From assembly GCF_900107015.1 (NCBI RefSeq), contig NZ_FNOI01000002.1, forward strand, positions 124,001 to 188,000: 64,000 bases of DNA. Direction: 5' to 3'. The position numbers and the translations under genes were made by a program. Positions 26,732 to 35,246 of the stretch are shown here, one piece after another. Under the pieces are notes generated by a model. It made no database searches, had not been told where the DNA came from, and saw only the letters and a program-made list of their open reading frames with translations. Source of the stretch: Litoreibacter albidus. GTDB taxonomy: Bacteria > Pseudomonadota > Alphaproteobacteria > Rhodobacterales > Rhodobacteraceae. Numbering within the stretch: the stretch's first letter is position 1; each line of letters begins with the position of its first letter.

Positions 26732-27504
26732 TTGGCGCTTCCCTTCGACATGAAGCTCGCGATCTCTATTCCGTGGGCACTCAATCGTTGATGGATTTCG
26801 CGGGCCATGCTCACGGCCCCCGCACTATCCCCATGGACACAGATAGAGTCAGCCACAAGGGGGATCGGGTCGCCATCAATGACGGGCATCAGGCCAGTAT
26901 CAAGGTACGAGATTAGCCGCTCTGCGGCTTCTTGCGCATCGTGGAGCATTGCACCCTTTTGGCCGCGAGGGACCAATTGACCTGACTTCAGATAGCCCCG
27001 GTCCGCAAAAATTTCCGAGAATACGGGGGCGCCAAGCTCACGGGCAGCCAACTCCTCTTGTGTGCCGGAAATCGCCAAAAGAGCCAGTTTAGGGTCTATT
27101 TTCTGGATGACCTTGACGATTGCGTCAGCAACATCGCGGTCTCGCGCTGCGAGGTTTGCCAAAGCCCCATGCGGTTTTACATAACTCACGGGCACGCCCA
27201 CCACCGAGGCAATTCCTTGCAGCGCCCCGATTTGCGCGGCGCACATACGTCCTATCTCGGCTGGGGTCATGGGTATGACCCGCCGCCCAAACCCAAGAAT
27301 GTCATTAAATCCCGGGTGTGCGCCGACGGTCACGCCGTTTTCGCGCGCCTGCTCCAGCGTTCGGAACATTGTCTCGGGGTCGCTTGCGTGGCCGCCGCAG
27401 GCGATATTGGCAGATGTCACGATAGCCAGCATTTCTGCGTCGTCGCCCATTGCCCAAGGCCCATAGCCTTCGCCCAAATCAGAGTTGATATCGATGGAGG
27501 TCAT
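26728..27504 (-). CDS. pxpA: 5-oxoprolinase subunit A (LamB/YcsF family)
   Basis: 258 residues of the LamB/YcsF family. Landmarks are IDINSDLGEGYGPWAMGDDAEMLAIVTSANIACGGHASDP at the start (the N-S-D-x-G-E and A-N-x-A-C-G-x-H motifs), VGAHPGFNDILGFGRR, VKPHGALANLAARD and ICVHGDSAGAVSMA near the end. First gene of the operon; a 39-bp palindrome lies upstream in the region shared with the divergent TRAP transporter. Confidence 0.95.
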   Translation of the reverse strand: MTSIDINSDLGEGYGPWAMGDDAEMLAIVTSANIACGGHASDPETMFRTLEQARENGVTVGAHPGFNDILGFGRRVIPMTPAEIGRMCAAQIGALQGIASVVGVPVSYVKPHGALANLAARDRDVADAIVKVIQKIDPKLALLAISGTQEELAARELGAPVFSEIFADRGYLKSGQLVPRGQKGAMLHDAQEAAERLISYLDTGLMPVIDGDPIPLVADSICVHGDSAGAVSMAREIHQRLSAHGIEIASFMSKGSAK

Positions 27505-27566
27505 AGAGCTATGAATACCCCTTGCTCTTGAAGCTTGGCGCTTCGATTCTGAAATACTATTGCTTT

Positions 27567-27605
27567 ATTTGTATAACGCTGACAATTTGTCAACGTTATA
27601 CAAAT
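27567..27605. promoter_or_regulatory. 39-bp palindromic operator between pxpABC and the TRAP operon
   Basis: ATTTGTATAACGCTGACAA (27567-27585) and its complement (27587-27605) match at 18 of 19 positions around a central T. Each half is itself a TTGT-N9-ACAA dyad, so two dimers could bind side by side. Position between two divergent operons suggests joint control; the MarR-type gene at the far end of the TRAP operon is the obvious candidate, but a GntR-type protein elsewhere could also use it. Confidence 0.7.
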
Positions 27606-27644
27606 GGATTCGGAAAAAACCAGAGTCCCAACACGGAGAGACAC

Positions 27645-28604
27645 ATGAAACATGCAATCGTCTTTGCAGCAGCGCTTGCCTGCGCGACATCCGCTTCAGC
27701 CCAAAGCTGGGATATGCCAACACCGTATGGTGACGCGACATTCCACACGCAGAACATCAGCCAGTTTGCCGACGATGTTCGCGCCGCCACGGACGGTGCA
27801 TTGGACATCACTATTCATTCCGCTGGTTCCTTGTTCCCGCATGCTGAAATAAAAGGCGCGGTGCGGAACCGTCAGGTCCCGATCGGCGAGTTCTTCTTGT
27901 CCCGTCTCTCAAACGAGGACTTGGCATACGGCATCGACAGCCAGCCATTCGTGGCAACCAGCTACGACGATGCAGCGACGCTTTGGGCTGCCCAAAAGCC
28001 GGTCATCACCGAACTGCTTGCAGAGCAAGGCCTGAAGCCGCTGTTCTCGGTTCCGTGGCCAGCGCAGGGCCTATACACCAACGGTGAAATCGAATCCGTC
28101 GCGGACCTGAACGGGTTGCGCTTCCGCGCCTATAACGCCGCCCTCGAAGAGTTCGCAACACTGGCAGGGGCCGCACCGGTGCAGATCGAGGCATCTGATA
28201 TCCCTCAGGCCTTCGCGACCGGCCAAGTCGCTGCAATGATCACGTCGCCTTCCACTGGCGTAAACTCAACGGCATGGGATTTCGTGACCCACTACAGCCC
28301 GATCAACGCTTGGGTGCCAAAAAACATCGTCGTGGTGAACCAGCGGGTCTTTGACGGTTTAGACGCGGATACCCAAGCCGCAGTTTTGACCGCAGCAGAG
28401 GCCGCAGAGGCACGTGGTTGGGAAATGTCAGTCGCAGAGGCAGACAGCAAAACCGCCGCCTTGGCCGAAAATGGCATCACCGTTTATGAGCCAAGCGCCC
28501 AACTGGTCAGCGATCTGGAAGGCATTGGCAAGACAATGCTTGAGAACTGGACCGCGAACGCGTCCGACAGCGCCAAATCAATTTTGGATGCCTACAGCAA
28601 ATAG
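27645..28604 (+). CDS. TRAP transporter substrate-binding protein, DctP type
   Basis: Periplasmic solute receptor of about 319 residues for a TRAP importer. MKHAIVFAAALACATSASAQ is a signal peptide; the mature protein shows TPYGDATFHTQNISQFADDVRAATDGALDITIHSAGSLFPHAEIKGAVRNRQVPIGEFFLSRL and GLRFRAYNAALEEFATLAGAAPVQI, the usual DctP layout, with the arginine that clamps a carboxylate expected in RFRAYN. ATG 27645 is preceded by cggagag. Neighbouring oxoprolinase genes suggest the ligand is 5-oxoproline or a related carboxylate; that is inference. Confidence 0.93.
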   Translation: MKHAIVFAAALACATSASAQSWDMPTPYGDATFHTQNISQFADDVRAATDGALDITIHSAGSLFPHAEIKGAVRNRQVPIGEFFLSRLSNEDLAYGIDSQPFVATSYDDAATLWAAQKPVITELLAEQGLKPLFSVPWPAQGLYTNGEIESVADLNGLRFRAYNAALEEFATLAGAAPVQIEASDIPQAFATGQVAAMITSPSTGVNSTAWDFVTHYSPINAWVPKNIVVVNQRVFDGLDADTQAAVLTAAEAAEARGWEMSVAEADSKTAALAENGITVYEPSAQLVSDLEGIGKTMLENWTANASDSAKSILDAYSK

Positions 28605-28671
28605 GCGTTTTTCAAGAACGGTCGGCTGCGCCCCGCGTAGTCGGCCAGTTTAATTGCGACAAGGGAAACGC

Positions 28672-29199
28672 ATGATGGGCCTGCTCCTTCAGAAACTCTA
28701 TGATATTTGCGGGGCAATTGCCGGCGGGCTGATCTTGCTGATCTGCCTGCTTATCTCTGCCCAGATCATTTTAAACGCGGGCGGTCGTTTGGCCCCTGGC
28801 GTTCTGCCGTCCACTATACCGTCCTACGCGGATTTTTCCGGCTTTATGTTGGCCGGAGCGACCTTTCTAGCGCTCGCGCACACGCTACGCGCTGGCGGGC
28901 ATATTCGTGTGAACCTAGTCACAACACGACTTCCGTCGCGCATTCAGTTTTACATGGAGGCTGTTGTCCTGATCGTCGCAACAGCCGTTGTCGGCTACGC
29001 TGCGTGGTTCATGATTGATCTCGTACGCGAGAGCATCCACTACGGCGACGTCTCAAACGGCATCGTACCCGTAGCCCTGTGGATACCGCAAAGCGTGGCC
29101 GCCTTCGGTGTCACCCTTCTGGGAATCGCGATCGCCCACACCTTTGTCGAGCTCCTTCAAGCGGGGAAACCCGTCCTATCCACTCCGGACGAGGTCTAA
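28672..29199 (+). CDS. TRAP transporter small permease, DctQ type
   Basis: Small membrane subunit of about 175 residues with four helices: LLLQKLYDICGAIAGGLILLICLLISAQIIL, YADFSGFMLAGATFLALAHTL, FYMEAVVLIVATAVVGYAAWFMI and IPQSVAAFGVTLLGIAIAHTF. Start at 28672 is preceded by aagggaaacgc. It lies between the receptor and large permease genes, 4 bp before the latter. Confidence 0.92.
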   Translation: MMGLLLQKLYDICGAIAGGLILLICLLISAQIILNAGGRLAPGVLPSTIPSYADFSGFMLAGATFLALAHTLRAGGHIRVNLVTTRLPSRIQFYMEAVVLIVATAVVGYAAWFMIDLVRESIHYGDVSNGIVPVALWIPQSVAAFGVTLLGIAIAHTFVELLQAGKPVLSTPDEV

Positions 29200-29203
29200 C
29201 AGG

Positions 29204-30505
29204 ATGTCAGATCCACTTATCGCGCTAACCCTACTCGCCGTTCTGATCGCATTGTTGGCCTCAGGACTTTGGGTTGCGATCTCCTTGTCCATCGTCGGGC
29301 TGGTCGGGCTTGTCGCCTTCTCTAACGCGCCATCCGGATTGATTCTGGCGACTACTTTTTGGGGTCACTCCCACAGTTGGGCACTCACAGCACTGCCCCT
29401 GTTCATCCTGATGGGGGAGATCCTTCTGCGATCTCGCATGAGCGACGATATGTTCACAGGCCTTGTCCCATGGCTTAGTCGCGCTCCGGGCCGCCTATTG
29501 CACGTCAACGTCTTTGGCTGCGCGATATTCGCGGCCGTCTCTGGCTCGTCCGCAGCAACGGCAGCAACCATCGGGCGTATGTCCATCCCCGAGCTCACCA
29601 AGCGCGGCTATCCTGAAAGCCTGATCCTTGGTACCCTTGCGGGGTCGGCCACGCTTGGCTTGCTGATCCCCCCATCCATCATTCTGATCGTATACGGCGT
29701 CGCGACAGAGCAATCCATCGCGCGGCTCTTTATTGCCGGCATTCTGCCCGGCGTCATGCTTATCAGCCTTTTTGCAGGCTACGTTGCCGTGCGCGCATGG
29801 ATGAATCCCGACCTGATCCCACCCGTCGAGCAACAGTTTTCGTTCAAGGAAAAGGTCATGGCGTCGCGCCGCTTGCTGCCAGTTGCATTGCTGATCGGGG
29901 GCGTCATCGGGTCAATCTATGGCGGGCTCGCATCCCCCACAGATGCCGCGGCCCTTGGCGTTGTGCTGGCCACAATACTGGCATGGGCGTCCGGCTCTTT
30001 CAGCTGGGCCCTATTTGCGGACGCCGTTATGTCGGCCACCCGCACATCGTGCATGATTGCCTTGATCCTGCTCGGCGCGGCCTTCCTTTCAATCTCAATG
30101 GGTTTCACAGGCTTACCGCGCAATCTGGCCGCGTGGATTTCCGACATGGACCTGTCGGTTACAGCGCTGCTTGTGGCGTTGACGCTGTTCTTCATCGTCC
30201 TTGGCTGTTTCCTCGATGGTATTTCGGTCATCGTGCTGACAACCTCAATCATCATGCCAATGGTCACAGCGGTCGGGATCGACCCGCTTTGGTTCGGGAT
30301 ATACCTCGTGATCGTCGTCGAAATGAGCCAGATCACACCGCCCGTGGGCTTCAACCTGTTCGTTATTCAGGGTCTCACGGGGATCGACATCCTGCGGATC
30401 GCAAAAGCGGCATTTCCGTTCTTTTTGCTCTTGCTCGCAGGTGTGATCCTGATTTGCATCTTCCCACAAATCGTGACGGCGCTGCCAAACCTGATGAACC
30501 GCTAA
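29204..30505 (+). CDS. TRAP transporter large permease, DctM type
   Basis: Transport channel subunit of about 433 residues, 11-12 helices. Family blocks visible: FILMGEILLRSRMSDDMFTGLVPWLSRAPGRLLHVNVFGCAIFAAVSGSSAATAATIGRMSIPEL, LAGSATLGLLIPPSIILIVYGVATEQSIARLFIAGILPG and the C-terminal VVEMSQITPPVGFNLFVIQGLTG. The ATG at 29204 follows an aacagg site. Its stop overlaps the convergent MarR-type gene by 4 bp. Confidence 0.94.
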   Translation: MSDPLIALTLLAVLIALLASGLWVAISLSIVGLVGLVAFSNAPSGLILATTFWGHSHSWALTALPLFILMGEILLRSRMSDDMFTGLVPWLSRAPGRLLHVNVFGCAIFAAVSGSSAATAATIGRMSIPELTKRGYPESLILGTLAGSATLGLLIPPSIILIVYGVATEQSIARLFIAGILPGVMLISLFAGYVAVRAWMNPDLIPPVEQQFSFKEKVMASRRLLPVALLIGGVIGSIYGGLASPTDAAALGVVLATILAWASGSFSWALFADAVMSATRTSCMIALILLGAAFLSISMGFTGLPRNLAAWISDMDLSVTALLVALTLFFIVLGCFLDGISVIVLTTSIIMPMVTAVGIDPLWFGIYLVIVVEMSQITPPVGFNLFVIQGLTGIDILRIAKAAFPFFLLLLAGVILICIFPQIVTALPNLMNR

Positions 30506-31023
30506 AGCGAAGACGCCGCGCGGCCCGCCTGATCGTACTGCCCTGACAGGGCACGCAGGCTGGCCGCGATTTCGCGCATCTCTTCACCCGTCATATCAAG
30601 CCGCGAGAGCCCGTCCAGAAAACAGCGCGACCGCACGTCTCGATAAGCGTCGCACAGCTCTTCCCCCGCCTTTGAGACGCTGTAAAAAACTTCCTTGCCC
30701 CGTTTTTCTGAAGTCAAAAGCTCCATCTTTAAGAGCTTCCGCAAGGCGTAATTAACCGTATGCGTGTCTTCGATGTTGAGTAGAAAGCAAATGTCCGCCA
30801 GCCGCTTTCCACGGCCACGGTGGTTGCAATTGTGCAGCACTAAAATTTCCAACGGTGTCATGTCGACGTTTCCAGCCGCCGACATACAACGCGTCATCCA
30901 CCGCGAGAATGCGTTATAGGCAATGATCATGCCATACTCGATTTCAGAACTTTCCCAATTCTCTCCATCCGCCAAATGGCGGGATGACACGATACGACGC
31001 TTTGCGTCGGGGTTCTTTGACAT
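30502..31023 (-). CDS. MarR-type winged-helix transcriptional regulator
   Basis: Regulator of about 173 residues. The central winged helix reads MTPLEILVLHNCNHRGRGKRLADICFLLNIEDTHTVNYALRKLLKMELLTSEKRGKEVFYSVSKAGEELCDAYRDVRSR, with flanking helices for dimerisation. ATG 31023 (MSKNPDAKRR) is chosen over an earlier in-frame ATG at 31068. Transcribed toward the TRAP operon end. The upstream sequence contains CAAAAC-N6-GTTTTG (near 31034-31053), a possible autoregulatory site. Likely target: the palindrome at 27567. Confidence 0.85.
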   Translation of the reverse strand: MSKNPDAKRRIVSSRHLADGENWESSEIEYGMIIAYNAFSRWMTRCMSAAGNVDMTPLEILVLHNCNHRGRGKRLADICFLLNIEDTHTVNYALRKLLKMELLTSEKRGKEVFYSVSKAGEELCDAYRDVRSRCFLDGLSRLDMTGEEMREIAASLRALSGQYDQAGRAASSL

Positions 31024-31200
31024 ATTGATACCACAACAAAACATTGGCGTTTTGACAGTAAAATACACGATTTCTCTCCACTGAACACCGGTTTGATCGT
31101 CGACAATCCAACAAAACTGCTTGTGCGTTCAGCGCATCAGTTGCTTGAGGCCTGTTGTCCCCGTGTTTGAGTGAGCTTGGATGGCATCGTTGGGAACCCT

Positions 31201-31461
31201 GCCCCGCCAAGGTCGCAGTTGTCTACACGCCCGACACCAAATAGCGAAGCCTTGTCAGACAGGGGCACAAGGCTCTGCATCCCTAGTCGCAAGTCACACA
31301 AGTAGACCGTTAGATACGACAAGCGCCGTTACAAACGCCGCAACCGCATCGAGAGACTGTTTGGCAGGCTCAAAGACTGGCGAGGCGTCGCAACCCGCTA
31401 TGACCGTTGTCCCAAAGTGTTCCTGTCAGCAATCACCCTCGCTGCAACCGTCATATCCTGA
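31201..31461 (+). pseudogene. IS5-family transposase C-terminal remnant
   Basis: One frame reads ...DRGTRLCIPSRKSHK-stop-TVRYDKRRYKRRNRIERLFGRLKDWRGVATRYDRCPKVFLSAITLAATVIS, which is the C-terminal end of an IS5 (IS903/IS427 group) DDE transposase, including the Y-x-x-R-N-x-I-E-R catalytic-glutamate region. A TAG at 31303-31305 interrupts it, upstream residues are poorly conserved and the rest of the element is gone. The whole stretch from 31024 to 31862 otherwise holds only one doubtful short ORF. Confidence 0.8.
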
Positions 31462-31759
31462 TTACGAGTCCTGAACCTAGGCCGAGCAAGGTAAAACCCA
31501 GCAGGACGCCCACCACGAGGCGGTTAGAAAGGATATCGCTGATCCAAATCAGCCATTCAATGAAACCTGAATTCATCGCAGAAGCTCGCGCTGCCGATAC
31601 GAAGGCCTCCAGGAATGTTTCGTATGCAAGAGTAGCAACGTGATCGATAAGCCACTTGATTGCGCCGGTCGCAACCGAAAACCCGCTGCCCCCCAAGCCA
31701 ACTTGCGGTTTTGGGTCTGCTTTGACCACCATCTCCGTATTGCGCCCATGCCGAAACAC
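31451..31759 (-). CDS. Doubtful small membrane protein
   Basis: 102-residue reading frame with a hydrophobic C-terminal half (WLIWISDILSNRLVVGVLLGFTLLGLGSGLVI) that could span the membrane. It overlaps the end of the IS5 remnant by 11 bp and has no family I recognise. It may be a real small gene or chance coding in decayed DNA; treat as tentative. Confidence 0.25.
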   Translation of the reverse strand: MFRHGRNTEMVVKADPKPQVGLGGSGFSVATGAIKWLIDHVATLAYETFLEAFVSAARASAMNSGFIEWLIWISDILSNRLVVGVLLGFTLLGLGSGLVIRI

Positions 31760-31862
31760 CTCCCCGATGTGGAGTCCTAATCAACACCCACATCCTTCTT
31801 GGTACGTTTGACACATAAGCCCGCCCATTTTGCTCAATGCTGCGCCCTGGACGAACGGCGGC

Positions 31863-34800
31863 TCAATGAAAATCACGGCTCGGGAACAGGCGTTTCGCTT
31901 GATCTCGCGGATGCATGGCACGGGCGGGATAGCGAGCTTGTTTTAGAGTATCATCGGCGCGCGCGCCCTCGGTTATGAGGGCTTCGGGCAGCGGGTGACC
32001 TAGGTCTGACAATTTGTGGGACATGTCCTGCACGTTCTGCGCAATCAGATGCACAACGATGCCCTCGCGTTGCAGATAGCCCTTCACCCTTAGCAATCTC
32101 CCCCCCATGACTATACGGCGGAACCTTTTGTAAACCTTGGGCCAGATTACGACGTTACTGACCCCAGTTTCATCCTCCAGCGTTAGGAAAATCACCCCTG
32201 AAGCCGTACCCGGGCGCTGGCGGGTGATCACCAAACCGCAAACGCTGTAACGGCCAGGGGAAACGTCTTGCAAGGAGGCATGTGTCACCAATCCAGGCAG
32301 CGCGGGGCGCAACAACTCCATTGGGTGCGCCCGCAATGTCAGTCCGGTGGACACGTAATCCTCGACCACCTCTTCGCCCAATTCCATGGTTGGCAAATGT
32401 ATCTGTGGTTCATCAATGGCTTCACCGTCAATCGGGTCGTTGAACAACGGCAGTGGTGTGGCGTCGCGGATCGCCTTCACCGCCCAAAGCGCATCACGGC
32501 GGGCAAGGCCCATGTCGGAAAATACGTCCGCCTCGGCTAGGCGTGTCAGCACATCGGGCCGTAGACCGGCACGCAGCCAAAGGGCCTCGGGGTCGGGATA
32601 GCCATTGCCGCGTCCGGCCACGATCCAGCCTGCGTCTTCTTCTTTGAAGCCCTTGATCTGGCGAAAACCAAGGCGCAACGCAAGCGCGCCATCGGGGCGG
32701 CGTTCCAACGTATTGTCCCATTCCGAGTGGTTGACGCAGATCGGGCGGGTTTCCACGCTGTGTTCACGCGCATCGCGCACTATCTGGGCCGGGGCATAAA
32801 ACCCCATGGGCTGGGAATTAAGCAGCGCACAGGCAAAAATCGCCGGGTGGTGGCATTTCAGCCAAGCCGATACATAGGCCAGCATGGCAAAGGCAGCGGC
32901 GTGGCTTTCGGGGAACCCGTAATCGGCAAAACCCTCAATCTGGGAAAAGCACCGCTTTGCGGCCTCAAGATCATAGCCGTTTTTCAGCATGCCCTGGATA
33001 AATTTATCCTCAAACGTCCCGATTGTACCCATGCGCCGGAATGAGGCGAGCGACCGGCGCAAATGGTCAGCCTCCTCTGCGCTAAACCCGGCCCCGACCA
33101 CAGCGATTTGCATGGCCTGTTCCTGAAACAGGGGCACACCAAGCGTGCGTTTTGTGACCTCTTCTAGGGCGGGGCCAAAGGGTTCGGCCTGCTCCAGCCC
33201 CTGACGACGCCGGATATAGGGTCGTACCATGTCGCCTTGGATCGGACCGGGGCGCACGATAGCAACCTCGATCACCAAATCGTAAAATTCCTGCGGCTTC
33301 ATCCGAGGTAGGAAATTCATCTGCGCCCGGCTTTCCACTTGAAAGACGCCGACCGCATCGGCGCGGCACAACATATTATAGGTATCGCAATCATCTTGCG
33401 GGATCGTTGCAATGGTCTGCGTGATGCCCTCATGGTGCTGCAACAGCGCAAACGCCTTTCGTATGCAGCTCAACATGCCGAGGCCCAACACATCGACCTT
33501 CAAAATACCCAATGCGTCGATGTCATTTTTGTCCCATTCGATAACAGTGCGGTCCTCCATCCCGGCGTTTGATATGGGCGCTAGTTCGTCCAGCCGCCCG
33601 CGCGTAATGACAAAACCGCCAACATGCTGAGATAGATGGCGGGGGAATCCGATGATTTCTTCGATCAAGCGAATGGTCTGCATCAAGCGGCGGTCTTCGG
33701 GGTCAAGGCCAAGTTCGCGGATACGGTCCAGATCGACGCCGCCATTGGTCATCCCCCAGATCTGGCTGGATAGGCCAGCGGTTAGGTCTTGAGACAACCC
33801 CATGACCTTGCCCACTTCGCGGATCGCGGCGCGGGATCGGAAATGAATGACGGTGGCGCAAAGTCCTGCACGGTGGCGACCATATTTGCGGTAAATCCAC
33901 TGAATGACCTCCTCGCGCCGCTCATGTTCAAAATCGACGTCAATATCCGGCGGCTCGCCCCGGTGTTTTGAGACGAACCGCTCGAACACCATGGAAATCA
34001 TATCCGGGCTGACATCGGTGATCCCCAGCAGGTAGCAGAGAATCGAATTAGCGGCCGATCCGCGCCCCTGACACAAGATGCCCTGAGATCGGGCGAATTG
34101 CACAATGTCATGAACGGTCAGGAAATAAGACGGGAACTTCAACGCACTGACCACGGCCAGTTCTTTGTTCATCAACTGGATTGCGCGGTCGGGCGGGCCA
34201 TCGGGGTAACGCCGCCCCAACCCTTCATGGGCCAGCCGTTCCAGACGAGCCTGCGGGGTTTCAGTCCCCGCGTCCTCATGTGGGTATTCATAAGACAACT
34301 CCCCGAGATCGAAACTGCATCTATTGGCGATCTCAACTGTGCGGCCCAGCGCGGCGGGGTGGTTGCGAAACAACCGTGCTAAATCAGCCCCAGACTTCAA
34401 ACGGCGCTCTGCATTGGGCAGTGCACGGGTGCCGATTTGGTCAATGGTGATGTGTTCCCGCATACAGGTCAGCACATCGGCCAACTGCCTGCGATTGGCG
34501 CGGTGCATCAGAACGTCCCCAACCGCGACCATAGGCGCGGATGTTTTGTGCGCCAACAGGGCGCAATCCGCCAGATAGCTTTGATCCGTGCCATCATATC
34601 GCGGGACTGCGCCCAGAAAAACGTGATTGGAAAAATGCCGCCGAATGGCCTGAATATCTGGCGCGGATTCGGCTAGGCCGGTTTGTGGCAAGGCAATCAA
34701 GATCATGCCTTTGCAGGCGGCCATCATGTCTTTGCGATACAGGTGGCATTGGCCTTTTTCGACCCGCCGCTTACCCAGTGTCAGCAATCGGGTCAGCCGT

Positions 34801-35246
34801 TTATAAGCCGCCAGATCGCAGGGCAAGGCAAGCCAATTCACGGGACTGTCCTGCAAAACCAAACGGCAGCCAACAATCAGCTTCGGTAGCGAAAATACTG
34901 CCGGTTTTGCGATTGGATCGCCCTGCCCAACCTCTTGTCGTGACGAGGAATCAGTCTGGCGCTGGGAGCGGATCCGTAGAGCGCCTTCTGCCCCGCGCTT
35001 CAATTCCTTCAACGCGGTCCAAGCCCGCACGACACCGGCAAGAGAATTGTGATCCGTTATGGCAATGGCGGACAGGCCCAGTTCTACTGCGCGCATAACC
35101 AATTCTTCGGGGTGGGATGCCCCGGTTAGAAAGGTAAAATTCGTCGTTACGCAAAGTTCCGCATAGGCCTGCCCCTGAGCATCTAAATCTAGCATGTCCC
35201 GGCGAAAGGCCTCGACCGGGCGATGAATGCGATTTGTTTCGGTCAT
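31863..35246 (-). CDS. dnaE2: Error-prone DNA polymerase DnaE2
   Basis: Alpha-subunit-type DNA polymerase of about 1127 residues that performs translesion synthesis together with ImuA and ImuB. The N-terminal PHP domain is clear (AELCVTTNFTFLTGASHPEELVMRAVELGLSAIAITDHNSLAGVVRAW). The polymerase core has the aspartate motif PDIDVDFEHERREEVIQ and QGRGSAANSILCYLLGITDVSP, followed by the fingers (FADYGFPESHAAAFAMLAYVSAWLKCHHP) and an OB domain near the C-terminus (YSVCGLVITRQRPGTASGVIFLTLEDETG). ATG 35246 overlaps the imuB stop by 4 bp. Usually SOS-induced. Confidence 0.96.
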   Translation of the reverse strand: MTETNRIHRPVEAFRRDMLDLDAQGQAYAELCVTTNFTFLTGASHPEELVMRAVELGLSAIAITDHNSLAGVVRAWTALKELKRGAEGALRIRSQRQTDSSSRQEVGQGDPIAKPAVFSLPKLIVGCRLVLQDSPVNWLALPCDLAAYKRLTRLLTLGKRRVEKGQCHLYRKDMMAACKGMILIALPQTGLAESAPDIQAIRRHFSNHVFLGAVPRYDGTDQSYLADCALLAHKTSAPMVAVGDVLMHRANRRQLADVLTCMREHITIDQIGTRALPNAERRLKSGADLARLFRNHPAALGRTVEIANRCSFDLGELSYEYPHEDAGTETPQARLERLAHEGLGRRYPDGPPDRAIQLMNKELAVVSALKFPSYFLTVHDIVQFARSQGILCQGRGSAANSILCYLLGITDVSPDMISMVFERFVSKHRGEPPDIDVDFEHERREEVIQWIYRKYGRHRAGLCATVIHFRSRAAIREVGKVMGLSQDLTAGLSSQIWGMTNGGVDLDRIRELGLDPEDRRLMQTIRLIEEIIGFPRHLSQHVGGFVITRGRLDELAPISNAGMEDRTVIEWDKNDIDALGILKVDVLGLGMLSCIRKAFALLQHHEGITQTIATIPQDDCDTYNMLCRADAVGVFQVESRAQMNFLPRMKPQEFYDLVIEVAIVRPGPIQGDMVRPYIRRRQGLEQAEPFGPALEEVTKRTLGVPLFQEQAMQIAVVGAGFSAEEADHLRRSLASFRRMGTIGTFEDKFIQGMLKNGYDLEAAKRCFSQIEGFADYGFPESHAAAFAMLAYVSAWLKCHHPAIFACALLNSQPMGFYAPAQIVRDAREHSVETRPICVNHSEWDNTLERRPDGALALRLGFRQIKGFKEEDAGWIVAGRGNGYPDPEALWLRAGLRPDVLTRLAEADVFSDMGLARRDALWAVKAIRDATPLPLFNDPIDGEAIDEPQIHLPTMELGEEVVEDYVSTGLTLRAHPMELLRPALPGLVTHASLQDVSPGRYSVCGLVITRQRPGTASGVIFLTLEDETGVSNVVIWPKVYKRFRRIVMGGRLLRVKGYLQREGIVVHLIAQNVQDMSHKLSDLGHPLPEALITEGARADDTLKQARYPARAMHPRDQAKRLFPSRDFH

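Noticed and set aside
34541-35098. 185-residue plus-strand frame within dnaE2
   Set aside because: Antisense shadow; arginine/proline-rich composition typical of such frames in high-GC genes.
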